This document shows, in pieces, positions 12,639 to 21,336 of a stretch of 64,000 nucleotides of DNA; positions within the stretch are counted from its first letter, which is position 1, and the number at the start of each line of letters is the position of its first letter. The DNA is from Lunularia cruciata (lineage: Eukaryota > Streptophyta > Marchantiopsida > Lunulariales > Lunulariaceae). The notes under the pieces are model-generated. The model searched no databases, was not told the origin of the DNA, and saw only the letters and a list, made by a program, of their open reading frames with translations. The stretch lies in NCBI GenBank assembly GCA_948567375.1, contig OX419760.1, positions 12,648,001-12,712,000 on the forward strand. Direction: 5' to 3'. The position numbers were made by a program, and so were the translations under genes.

Positions 12639-15311
12639 ATGGTAGTTATAGAAGATACTTGGGAGCCAGATCTTGGACCTAAGCTTACTAGAGAGGAAAG
12701 ATTGAGGGTTTGGAGAATCTTGAGGAGCTACAGAAGTTGTTTTGCCTTTAATATGAAGGATTTGGGTGCTTTTAAAGGACCTGGTATACAAATTGAGCTA
12801 ACTAGCAATACACCAATTTTCCAATGTCCTTATAGCTATAGTGACATGTAGAGGACATTGATTCAAAGCCTGAGTAGTGACCTTTTTGAGGCTGGTTTGG
12901 TGGAGATTTCACATGGAGAGTATGCATCAGTGACAATGATACCAACCAAGAAGGATATGCATGGCAACTACATAGATAGGTGGATGTGTGGAGATTATTG
13001 TCCTATCAACCAATAGACCAGGGCTGATTGGTATGCCATGCCTACACCGGAGGAGATTGTTGATGCGATTGGGCATGCAAAGGTCTTCAGTACTTTGGAT
13101 CTTCAAGCGGGATATCATCAATTGCTGATCAGAGAGGAAGACAAGTCTAAGACAACATTTGGGCTATTGATCCTCACAACAAGGATGTGTTATATTAGTG
13201 GAGGTTCTTACCATTTGGGTTAGAGAATGCAGCTATCGAGTTCCAAAGGGTCATGGATAGGATTCTAGCTAGACTGGATTTTGCTTGGTGCTATATTGAT
13301 GACATTTTGATCTATAGCACAACTGTGGAGGAGCATGAGAGATAGTTATTGGAGGTGTTTGAGAGGTTGAGATCTCATGGACTCAAATTACATCTTAGGA
13401 AGTGTAGGTTCTTCCATGAGCAAGTTGAGTATTTGGGTCACACTATCTACCCTAGAGGACTTGGTATCCAATAGACCAAGGTAGAGGCTATTGCATGTAT
13501 TCCTTGGCCTACAGATGTGAGCAGAGTGCAAGCATTCCTTAGGTTAGCAAACTTCTATTGCTGCTATGTTAGAGGATTTAGTGCCATTGCCAAGGCCTTG
13601 ACAAAGTTGAACAAGCTTACACATGAGTGGTGTTGGGGAGATGAGCAAGAGAGAGCTTTGTAGAGCTCAAAGAGAGGTTGACATCTGCTCCTATTTTGAG
13701 GAGACCAATCAGAGGACAACCATTTCAAATTCATATTGATTGGAGTATGTTGGAGCTTGGAGCAATGCTCACCCAACATGATGATCAGGAGAAGGAGTTT
13801 GTGGTGACCTATGCTAGTCGCTCCAACAATTCAATGGAGGCAAAGTAAAGTTCATATGAGAGAGAGTGCTTGGCAGCAGTTTGGGTAGTAGCACATTTCC
13901 CATGTTATCTATTTGGTAACCCCTTCACTCTCATCATTGATCATCAACCACTGAAGTGGTTGATGGAGTCTGACAAGCTTTCAAGGAAGCTTGTATGATG
14001 GGCTCTATCTTTATAAGAGTATGATTTCATAGTTGTTCATAGACCTAGAATGGTGAACCATGATGTAGATGTGTTCAGTAGAAACCCATGTCCCAGCCAG
14101 TAGGATCAGATTGGAGCACGTTAGCATGGTAAGACAGATGAGGAGATGGTTCCAAGTTGGCATGCATTTTCCTTTCTTTGTATATTTTTTGAGGCTTTGG
14201 TGGTACCTCTCTTAGCGTATACAAGAGGAGTTATTGAGGTCATAGATCCAAAGAGTGAAGATATTGGTATAGTTCAGCGAGACATTCATGGTGACATCTT
14301 AGTGATGGACTATCTTTACACTGGTGTTGTGGGTGGCATAATTGGAGCCAAGGAGAGAGATCGTGTCCTTCAACAAGCCAGACAATTAAAATTGGAGGGT
14401 AGACACCTTTGGCGTGTATGGGAGGATGGTAGAGTGCAAGGAGTACCACTTCCATCTTAGAGACCATAGTTGGTCCGTCATGCTCATGAAGAGCTAGGAC
14501 ATTTTTGGAGTAAAGCATACATATAGCTTACTCCAAAGTCACTATTGCTGGCATGGTATGCAGACCAAGGTACATCAGTTTGTTGCCAAATGTGTGGTTT
14601 GTGACCAAGTTAGAGCATCATTCAGTGCTCCTATACCACAATCTATTACCTATCATGGGATTGGTTTACCATTGCAGTTTGGACTTTGCTAAAGCTTTAT
14701 TGTTGATTGTGAGACATCATTGATATGTTTTAGTGATGGTGGAGCAATTCTCCAAGTGGATTGAGTTGGTGGCACTTCCTGAAAAATCTAGTGAAGTGAC
14801 AGCTTACTCGTTCTTGGATTGAGTTCTTAGTCATTTTGGTGCACTTGCTAAGGTTTTGATTGATCACGGTACAAAGTTCTTGGGGGAGTTTCAGGTCTTG
14901 TGTGATAAGGCTTTGATTGATCATCATACTACATCCCGAGATCACCTTGAGGCAGATGGCTTAGCAAAGAGAGTGGTTCAGATGATGAAGAGAGAATTAC
15001 GAAAGTATGGTTTGCAAAGAGGCCACTTGGGAGATTGGGATCTCCAATTACCTTGGTTGGCTATGGGCTATCAATTCAGACGGCAAGCCTTAGCATCCTT
15101 CTCTCCTTACTTCCTACTCTATGGACAAGATCTAGATTTACCTGTAGCCATTCGTCAAGATGTTATTGTAGTTTTGGACTTGGATGACCTAGATGTATGG
15201 ATGAGCGCATGTTCTCAATGGATAGAGATCTTTCCTAGAGTGATGCCAATAGGCTTTGAGAACTTGGTGATTGCTCAACATAGAGATACTTTATGTTATG
15301 CTACTATTTGA
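12639..15311 (+). pseudogene. pol relic of element B (RT, RNase H, integrase)
   Basis: Reverse transcriptase spans about 12639-13330, with FSTLDLQAGYHQL at 13092 onward and the catalytic YIDDILIYS at 13292. RNase H spans about 13690-14090 and includes the HQPLKWLMESDKLS segment. Integrase spans about 14460-15300. It has a His/Cys zinc-binding region near 14480-14620, VLIDHGTKFLGEF near 14855 and a DGLAKR block where DGQTER-type sequence with the catalytic Glu is expected. The frame breaks several times. Together these domains would copy and insert the element. This copy cannot act by itself because of stops, frameshifts and the altered integrase. Confidence 0.75.
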
Positions 15312-15336
15312 GGAGGAGGTTATAGACCCTTGATCT

Positions 15337-15420
15337 TTTGATTTCATCAAAGAGACTATGTATATTTGATTTCATCAAAGAGACTATGTATATTTGATTT
15401 CATCAAAGAGACTATATATA
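15337..15420. repeat. 28-bp unit, three tandem copies
   Basis: Units lie at 15337-15364, 15365-15392 and 15393-15420. Each contains gatttcatcaaagagacta, and the third has one changed base near its end. They sit just after the integrase relic of element B. There are no spacers, so this is simple tandem duplication. Confidence 0.9.
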
Positions 15421-15482
15421 TGTACAATAGACAACACCAATGACACTTGATGTTTCGACAGGCCGTACTATCTTGAGAGTGC

Positions 15483-15693
15483 ATGAGGTTTGCCATTTGG
15501 GTCCTTGTGTTAGAAGGACATGATGATGTTATTTGGAAGGATTATGTGGGTAATTGTGTGCCATGCCACCTCCCAAACATTGATGGTTCTATGGATCCAA
15601 GCTTGGTACTTGTACGTGCAAGCTTGAGGTGTATGTTATGTGGCTCTTCTGGTGGAGTTGCTACTATGTTAGTGTGTGATAGTTGTTCAAGAG
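15483..15693 (+). pseudogene. PHD-finger-like fragment at the 3' end of element B
   Basis: This 71-codon frame ends with RCMLCGSSGG and LVCDSCSR, the first four metal ligands of a PHD finger (C-x2-C, spacer, C-D-x-C). It is cut by the left LTR of element A at 15694. Immediately beyond element A, at 21338, the plus strand reads HPSLDGYLGVP and, after two stops, PCNL, which resembles the remaining half (H-x-x-C, L-x-x-VP, W-x-C). A PHD finger behind a gypsy integrase could help choose chromatin for insertion by reading histone marks, a role filled by the chromodomain in A and D. The first half is clear; the rejoined second half is tentative. Confidence 0.5.
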
Positions 15694-16116
15694 TGTAACA
15701 ATATGGAGTTTAGTGACGAAGTTAGTTGAGCTTACGAAGTAGAGAATAAGACAAAATAGCCTAGAATATTCTAGAAGCATCTAAGAAGCTTCTTAGGAAG
15801 CTTCCTAACTAGTTAACTTGTGCCCTAAGCAGGTAGCTTCTAGAAGGAAGCTTCTAGAAGCTTCTAACTAGCTTAGCTTGCACGCCAAGTAGGCGGCTTC
15901 TAGAAGGAAGCTTCTTGAGAAGCTTCCTAGTTAACTTGGCTTGCACTCCAAGAAAGCGGCTCAAGGAAGCTTCTTGAGAAGCTTCAAGGGACTTGTATGA
16001 TACCTATAAATACCAAGGCCGAAGCTCATGCTAGGCATTCGGAGTTTTCCCTCATTCAAGTGTCCCAATGTGAATTTCCATTCTCCTATTTCTCTCCTCG
16101 GTTTCGGTCTTTTACA
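15694..16116 (+). mobile_element. Left (5') LTR of element A
   Basis: It carries the promoter of the element. The heat-shock-element array covers about 15769-15985 and the TATA box lies at 16005-16012. The rest, with R and U5, runs to TTTTACA. The primer site follows after one base. It is cut into the PHD-like fragment of element B. Confidence 0.95.
15769..16012 (+). promoter_or_regulatory. Heat-shock-element array plus TATA box in the LTR
   Basis: A perfect four-unit heat-shock element (alternating GAA and TTC every five bases) lies at 15847-15864: GAA 15847, TTC 15852, GAA 15857, TTC 15862. Further GAA/TTC pairs lie at 15769-15776, 15785-15815, 15898-15926 and 15966-15985. The last ends 20 bp before TATAAATA at 16005-16012. 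Heat-shock factor trimers bind such arrays, and the known case is the heat-activated copia element ONSEN. The right LTR has the same array (20989-21205) and TATA (21225-21232). Heat inducibility is an inference. Confidence 0.7.
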
Positions 16117-16117
16117 T

Positions 16118-16129
16118 TGGTATCAGAGC
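16118..16129 (+). promoter_or_regulatory. Primer-binding site, initiator Met-tRNA type
   Basis: TGGTATCAGAGC starts one base after the LTR end. This is the usual plant primer site complementary to the 3' end of initiator Met-tRNA, from which minus-strand DNA synthesis starts. The leader ORF begins 10 bases later. Confidence 0.9.
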
Positions 16130-16138
16130 AGGAATGGG

Positions 16139-16354
16139 ATGGATGGAATTTATGGACCACCAAATCCACTTCCGCCAAACCATTGGGACTTTCATGTCCA
16201 GATATTACCAAAGCATCGTTTCACACAGTTCATCACCTCACGCTTTGGGCAGGATTTTCTACATATGATCACCGTGTCAGAGGAACCCTTGATACTTCCA
16301 GTTGTGACTTATGGAGAACGGTGGACGTGTTGTATCTATGTGTTAATCAACTAG
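16139..16354 (+). CDS. Leader ORF of element A, unknown function (71 aa)
   Basis: An ATG 10 bases after the primer site opens a 71-codon frame ending in TAG. It contains PPNPLPPN, then RFGQDF around residue 38, then PLILPVVTYGERW around residues 50-62. Two frames at the same place in element D (43443-43652 and 43669-43872) share this layout: a proline-rich start, FG-x-x-F/Y, then PLILPVV-x-Y-x-R-x-W or a weaker form. The spacing to gag (ATG 16388) is 33 bases and the frame is the same as gag, with stops between. I know no such ORF in plant gypsy elements. It could be a separate leader peptide, a translation-control uORF or a lost N-terminal part of Gag. There is no signal peptide or membrane segment. 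Confidence 0.55.
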   Translation: MDGIYGPPNPLPPNHWDFHVQILPKHRFTQFITSRFGQDFLHMITVSEEPLILPVVTYGERWTCCIYVLIN

Positions 16355-16387
16355 ATAAATTGAGGGTAGTGGATTAGGGTAGTAGCA

Positions 16388-17287
16388 ATGGCCGCAATAC
16401 CGGATGTTATCCTTGCAATGCAACAACAAATCGAGCATCTTACTTGATTGTTGGATGAACGAGACCAGCAACGGCGAGAACAGATAGACAGAGCGCCAGT
16501 TCGAGATGGAGAAGATCGCATTCGATTTCCGAAACCCAAGGTGTTTGAAGGCAAGAATGTTCCAGGCACAGTGGAAAATTTTGTGTTTGACTGTGAACGT
16601 TACTTTGAAGCCACCAATCTTCAAGACGAGCGGAAACAAATTCTCTTGGCTTCTAGCCAGTTGGATGGCGTGGCAAAACTTTGGTGGCGATTCCGAGTAG
16701 AAAGAGCTGAACGACAAATTGTTACACCAATTTTGACATGGGCAGAATTCAAGGATGCAATACTTGGTCGATTTCAGACTATAAATGCCACCAGAGCTGC
16801 ACGAGATAAATTGGCGGAGTTGAGGCAGATTGGTTCGGTGAGAAGCTACATCACACAATTTCAGAATATCATCATGCAAATTCCAGATATCCAAGAAGGT
16901 GAAGTTCTGGATCGATTTGTGCGAGGATTGAAGTCACGAACCAGATTGGAGGTGACCATGCGAGAGCCACAGAACGTAGAAGAAGCCATGCAATTGGCTG
17001 AGCGTTTTGATTCCTTAGTTGCAACAACTTGGTCTCGACCTCGACCTACACAAAACCTACCCGTACCACGAGTGGAAGAACCGGTACCAATGGAGATTGA
17101 TGCTATCCAGCAAAGACCACTTGGCACAGCAGATAGAGAAAGATTACGACAAAATGGAGGTTGCTTTTATTGTCACCAGTTGGGGCATCGCATTGCTGAA
17201 TGTCCACTCAAGAATGGACAACCTCGACAAGTTGCCCAAGTGGAGGTTGTGGAGCGGAATGATCCGGGAAACGAGGAATCCCAGTAG
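16388..17287 (+). CDS. gag: gag of element A (capsid and nucleocapsid)
   Basis: The ATG at 16388 ([14 protein letters not shown]) is the likely start. A TGA at 16445-16447 interrupts residue 20 where Arg is expected, after which 279 codons are open. The Retrotrans_gag core includes [14 protein letters not shown], then KLWWRF and a [12 protein letters not shown] stretch. The zinc knuckle [14 protein letters not shown] (C-x2-C-x4-H-x4-C) lies near 17163-17204. Gag forms virus-like particles in the cytoplasm and binds element RNA. It ends at TAG 17285, inside the stem of the frameshift signal. The early stop means this copy needs reinitiation or another copy's Gag. Confidence 0.85.
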
Positions 17288-17344
17288 GAGATTTCGAGCC
17301 GCCTACTGGGAGCTTGATTAGTTCCAATGGGATTGAAGGCTCGA
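17266..17344 (+). promoter_or_regulatory. Programmed -1 ribosomal frameshift signal with pseudoknot
   Basis: The heptamer GGGAAAC at 17266-17272 sits as G GGA AAC in the gag frame, the phase needed for simultaneous -1 slippage. A 7-base spacer follows (17273-17279). Then CCCAGTAGG (17280-17288) pairs perfectly with CCTACTGGG (17302-17310). Loop bases TCGAGCC (17294-17300) can pair with GGCTCGA (17338-17344), giving an H-type pseudoknot. The gag stop (17285-17287) lies inside stem 1. The pol frame is exactly -1 and open from 17263. The same heptamer with a pseudoknot is used by simian type D retroviruses. Element D has the homologous structure. It would set the Gag to Gag-Pol ratio. Confidence 0.85.
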
Positions 17345-17751
17345 TCTATGCAAGTTTGCTTCACTTGCAAGGTATGATATCTAATCGGGGTTGTAGAATT
17401 TTGGTTGATTCTGGAAGTTCAAAGAATTGCATGTCTATGCAAGTGGCAAAGGAATTGGGTATTCCTATCAGGCCAGTGATTGGAAGTAGTTTGATGATGG
17501 CGGATGGTAGAAAGGGTTCTGCATTCCGCACCTTGCATCCTGTTACCTTCAAGATTGGGAAGGAGTATTTGGAGTGTATGAGGTTCGTAGTGGCACCTCT
17601 ACATTATGATATCATTCTAGGTCTACCTTGGCTTGAATGTCATAAGGTTCAATTTGATTGGACCCGACACCAAATTCAAGTACAACACCAAGGTAGGAAT
17701 TTCCGATTAGGTTGTCTGGCACCTTTGAGTAAGACACCTAAGAATAGTCAG

Positions 17752-17931
17752 TCCCAAGATGGGAAGTTTGTCGAGAAGGTAGCCATAGAGCAAATCTGGA
17801 AGGGAGATGAGTCCCAAGATGGGAAGTTTGCCAGGAAGGCAACCATGGAGCAAGCTTGGAAGAGAGATGAGTCCCTAGAAGGGAAGTTTGTGAATGAAGC
17901 AGCCATAGAGCAAGCTTTGGAGGACGATAAG
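17752..17931 (+). repeat. Three in-frame 60-bp repeats in the PR-RT linker
   Basis: Units at 17752-17811, 17812-17871 and 17872-17931 each encode 20 residues of the form S-Q-D-GKF, then A-x-x-EQ, a hydrophobic pair and D-E/D. They lie between protease and RT and keep the reading frame. Copies differ at several positions, so the repeat is older than this insertion. Such linkers can be protease cleavage or spacer regions; the role here is unknown. Confidence 0.9.
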
Positions 17932-20899
17932 TCTGTATTCGCGGTGTGGATCAAGCCGATTGCACAAGAACAATCTGAGGAGGGCCAAGTGCCGCATCAA
18001 GCAATGGTTGATCGGATAGTTCAGGAGTTTGCAGATGTGTTTCCGGATGATCTGCCAAAGGGATTACCCTCCGATCGAGGTATGCCCTTCAAGATCAAGT
18101 TATTGCCAGGGAGTACTCCAGTGAGTAGACCAATCTATCGGCTCTCACCAAAGGAGTTGGAGGAGTTGCGAACAACACTTACAGAGTTGTTGGAGAAGGA
18201 TTTCATACGACATAGTACCTCTCCGTGGGGAGCACCGGTACTATTTGTTCCAAAGAAGGATGGAGGACTTCGTTTCTGTATTGATTACCGTGGGCTCAAT
18301 AAGCAAACCGTGAAGAATGCATATCCCTTGCCTCGGATCGATGACCTGCTTGATCAACTAAGAGGAGCACGCTACTTTTCCAAGCTGGATCTTCGTAGCG
18401 GCTATTGGCAAATTCCTATTGAAGGAGAGGATGTGCAAAAGACTGCTTTTCGCACAAGGTATGGACATTTTGAGTGGAGAGTTCTACCTTTTGGACTCAC
18501 TAATGCTCCAGCAGTCTTCATGGATCAGATGCATCGAGTGTTGGAGGGACTATTAGATCAGTCCGTGGTGGTGTTCTTAGATGATATCTTAATCTATAGC
18601 AGGACAGAGGCAGAACATGTGAATCATGTGCGAGAAGTCCTAAGATGACTACGACAGTGGAAATTTTACTGCAAGAAGTCAAAGTGTGCTTTTTGGCAGA
18701 AGGAGGTTACCTTCTTGGGTCATAAGATCTCATCAGAGGGGATCAAGATGGAAAAAGAGAAGATCAAGGCCATTACTGATTGGCCTACCCCGAAGGATGC
18801 TACAGAAGTACGAGCATTCAATGGACTGGCCAATTTTTATCGACGGTTCATCCACTATTATGCTCACGTGGCTGCACCATTGACTGACCTCTTGGGAAAG
18901 AACTCGAGCTTCCAGTGGACCACCAAGCATGAAGAAGCATTCCAGAGGTTAAAGCATATGGTGTCTTCAAGACCTATTCTTCAACCATATGATCCTCAAC
19001 TACCTTGTGTGGTTGATTTTGATGCTTCTAACTTTGCAATTGGAGCTGTGTTGCAACAAGAATTTCCAGATGGACTACATCCAATTGCCTTTGTGTCTCG
19101 CTGACTAAATACAGCGGAAAGAAATTACTCTGCTCGGGATCGGGAACAACTTGCAATGGTATATGCCACCAAGGTATGGAGGCATTATCTCTTGGGGAAA
19201 CAAGTGATCATGCGAACTGATCACAAGCCATTGTTGCAGACCTTACACCTAGAGCACATGAAGAGTCGACATCATCGATGGGAAGAGCAACTCCAATTGT
19301 TCGACATCAAACTTGAGTACAAACCAGGTCGGTTCCATGTCATCCCTGATGCTCTATCACGACGACCTGATTTGAAGTCTCTTCCTCTCATCACGGCAGC
19401 AATTACAACGGTGTCAATTGATCCCAAGATTCATAACGAGTTTCGGTTAGCCCTACAGCAAGATCCCTTCTTCCAAATGGTACACGGTCGTCTAACAGCA
19501 CGCGACAAGGAGTACAACACCTTCTCCTTCAAGGAAGGCCTTTTATTCCATGCAGACCAGATCTATGTTCCAACCAAAGGTGATCTTCAACTTGTGCGCC
19601 TTCAAGAAGCCCATGATTTACCAATAGCTGGTCACATGGGAGTGGACAAGACCTTGGGCACCCTCCAACGCCAATGGTGGTGGCCCAACATGACACGAGA
19701 TGTTCGAGACTTTGTCCGATCATGTGAGAGTTGCCAACGGAACAAGGCCAGCAACCAGAAGCCGAGTGGACTCCTTCAACCACTCGCCATTCCATCCGCT
19801 CGTTGGGAGCATGTGAGCTTGGATCTCATCACATCCTTGCCAAAGACAAAACAAGGACACACGGCAATTGTGGTGTTTGTGGATAAGCTTAATAAGCAAA
19901 TCCACTTGGCACCAACCTGTGATACCGTGGATGCTCCAACCTTAGCACAAATCTACTTTGACAATGTCTTCAAGCATCATGGGATGCCACGTGTACTCAT
20001 CTCCGACCGTGATCCTCGATTTACCGGGAAGTTTTGGCAAGCACTCTTCCAGATGCTCGGCACCAAGCTTGCTTTGTCCACGGCCTATCATCCTCAAACT
20101 GATGGACAAACCGAACGCGCCAATCGAACATTGGAGGATATGTTGCGGGCCTTTGTCAATGTCCACCATACCAACTGGGATGAATGTCTTGCAGCTGCAG
20201 AATTTGCCTACAACAATTCCAAACAGGCAAGCACTGGATTTTCTCCCTTCTTTCTCAATTTTGGCCAAGATCCGCTTGTTCCAGATTCTCTTCTTGCTCC
20301 CCCTCCCTCTCAGGTTCCTCATACTTCTACATTCTTGACCACTATATCCCAATCTCTCCAACAAGCCAAATCTCACCTCCTTGTTGCTCAGAATCGCCAA
20401 AAACAATATGCAGACCATCATCGTCGTGATCTCACCTTTGAAGTTGGTGATAAAGTCATGTTGTCCTCTAGTAACCTCCCTCTCCCACTTGATACCCAAG
20501 TTCGTAAACTTGCTCCTAATTGGATAGGACCCTTTGATATCACCCACATTATCTCTCCTGTTGCTTATCGTCTTGCCTTACCTTGTCACATGCGTATCCA
20601 TCCTGTCTTTCATATTTCCAAGTTGAAACCCTTTGTTCCTAACCCTTCTTCCTTTTCCTCTCGAGTCCAACCTCCCCCTCTTCCTGTCCCTATCAATGAT
20701 CATGAGGAGTACGAAGTTGACCGTATCCTTGCGCGTCGCCATATTCAACGAGGCCGTCACCAACATACGGAGTACAAGGTCCTTTGGAAAGGGTATCCCC
20801 TTCATGATGCTACATGGGAACCTCTTTCTCACCTCTAGAATGCACAGATGGCCATCAAGGAATTCGAAGCTTCACTGGCGACGAGGACGTCACCAACTA

Positions 20900-20913
20900 G
20901 CGGCGGGGGAATA
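20900..20913 (+). promoter_or_regulatory. Polypurine tract of element A
   Basis: A purine-rich run (gcggcgggggaata) directly precedes TGTAACA of the right LTR. This is the expected site where plus-strand DNA synthesis is primed. Two non-purine bases interrupt it. Confidence 0.65.
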
Positions 20914-21336
20914 TGTAACAATATGGAGTTTAGTGACGAAGTTAGTTGAGCTTACGAAGTAGAGAATAAGACAAAATAGCCTAGAATATTCTAGAAGCAT
21001 CTAAGAAGCTTCTTAGGAAGCTTCCTAACTAGTTAACTTGCGCCCTAAGCAGGTAGCTTCTAGAAGGAAGCTTCTAGAAGCTTCTAACTAGCTTAGCTTG
21101 CACGCCAAGTAGGCGGCTTCTAGAAGGAAGCTTCTTGAGAAGCTTCCTAGTTAACTTGGCTTGCACTCCAAGAAAGCGGCTCAAGGAAGCTTCTTGAGAA
21201 GCTTCAAGGGACTTGTATGATACCTATAAATACCAAGGCCGAAGCTCATGCTAGGCATTCGGAGTTTTCCCTCATTCAAGTGTCCCAATGTGAATTTCCA
21301 TTCTCCTATTTCTCTCCTCGGTTTCGGTCTTTTACA
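20914..21336 (+). mobile_element. Right (3') LTR of element A
   Basis: It is identical by eye to the left LTR except for C at 21047 (T at 15827). The base change lies in a CG dinucleotide, so deamination in the left copy explains it. It repeats the heat-shock-element array and TATA box. Beyond 21336 the sequence acatccttc does not duplicate the left flank. Confidence 0.95.

Larger units (their letters stand above)
8439..15693 (+). mobile_element. Decayed Ty3/gypsy element B
   Basis: The order is gag relic (8439-9965), inserted solo LTR (10190-10924), an unassigned stretch, inserted reverse solo LTR (12121-12472), RT-RNase H-integrase relic (12639-15311), a 28-bp triplicate and a half PHD-like finger ending where element A is inserted. 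Gag and pol orientation agree. The element's own LTRs were not identified; the 3' one may lie beyond element A. Many in-frame stops, mostly TAG where Gln is expected, show that it is old. I see no chromodomain after the integrase, unlike elements A and D, so it belongs to a different clade. Confidence 0.7.
17263..20913 (+). pseudogene. pol: pol of element A: PR-RT-RNase H-IN-chromodomain
   Basis: The frame opens at 17263 and is entered by -1 shifting near 17272. The protease has [11 protein letters not shown] near 17400. A linker with three 60-bp repeats follows. RT spans about 18000-18650, with catalytic FLDDILIYS near 18577. RNase H spans about 18940-19360 (DFDASNFAIGAVL, then TDHKPLLQ). 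Integrase has its zinc-binding region with CESCQRNKA near 19730, LDLITSLP near 19821, ISDRDPRF near 20003 and TDGQTERANR near 20100. After GPF-type sequence comes a chromodomain (EYEVDRIL, then VLWKGYPLHDATWEP). TGA stops at 18646 and 19102 replace CGA, and TAG at 20836 replaces a probable CAG. The TAG-free remainder reads into the right LTR. The chromodomain would direct integration to marked heterochromatin. Confidence 0.9.
15694..21336 (+). mobile_element. Young Ty3/gypsy chromovirus A, complete with both LTRs
   Basis: Two 423-bp LTRs (15694-16116 and 20914-21336) begin TGTAACA and end TTTTACA. They differ, as far as I can see, only at 15827 (T) versus 21047 (C). Between them are a Met-tRNA primer site, a leader ORF, gag, a -1 frameshift signal, pol (protease, RT, RNase H, integrase, chromodomain) and a purine-rich tract before the right LTR. 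LTR identity shows a very recent insertion. Three CGA-to-TGA stops and one TAG in the chromodomain tail interrupt the frames. The flanks (aagag and acatc) do not form a target-site duplication. Confidence 0.95.

Noticed and set aside
15337-15420. Regular 28-bp repeats resembling a CRISPR array
   Set aside because: The units are directly adjacent with no spacers and lie in a plant retrotransposon, so this is plain tandem duplication.
19529-20832. Minus-strand ORFs of up to 201 codons opposite integrase
   Set aside because: They are shadows of the conserved pol frame of element A and contain no motifs.
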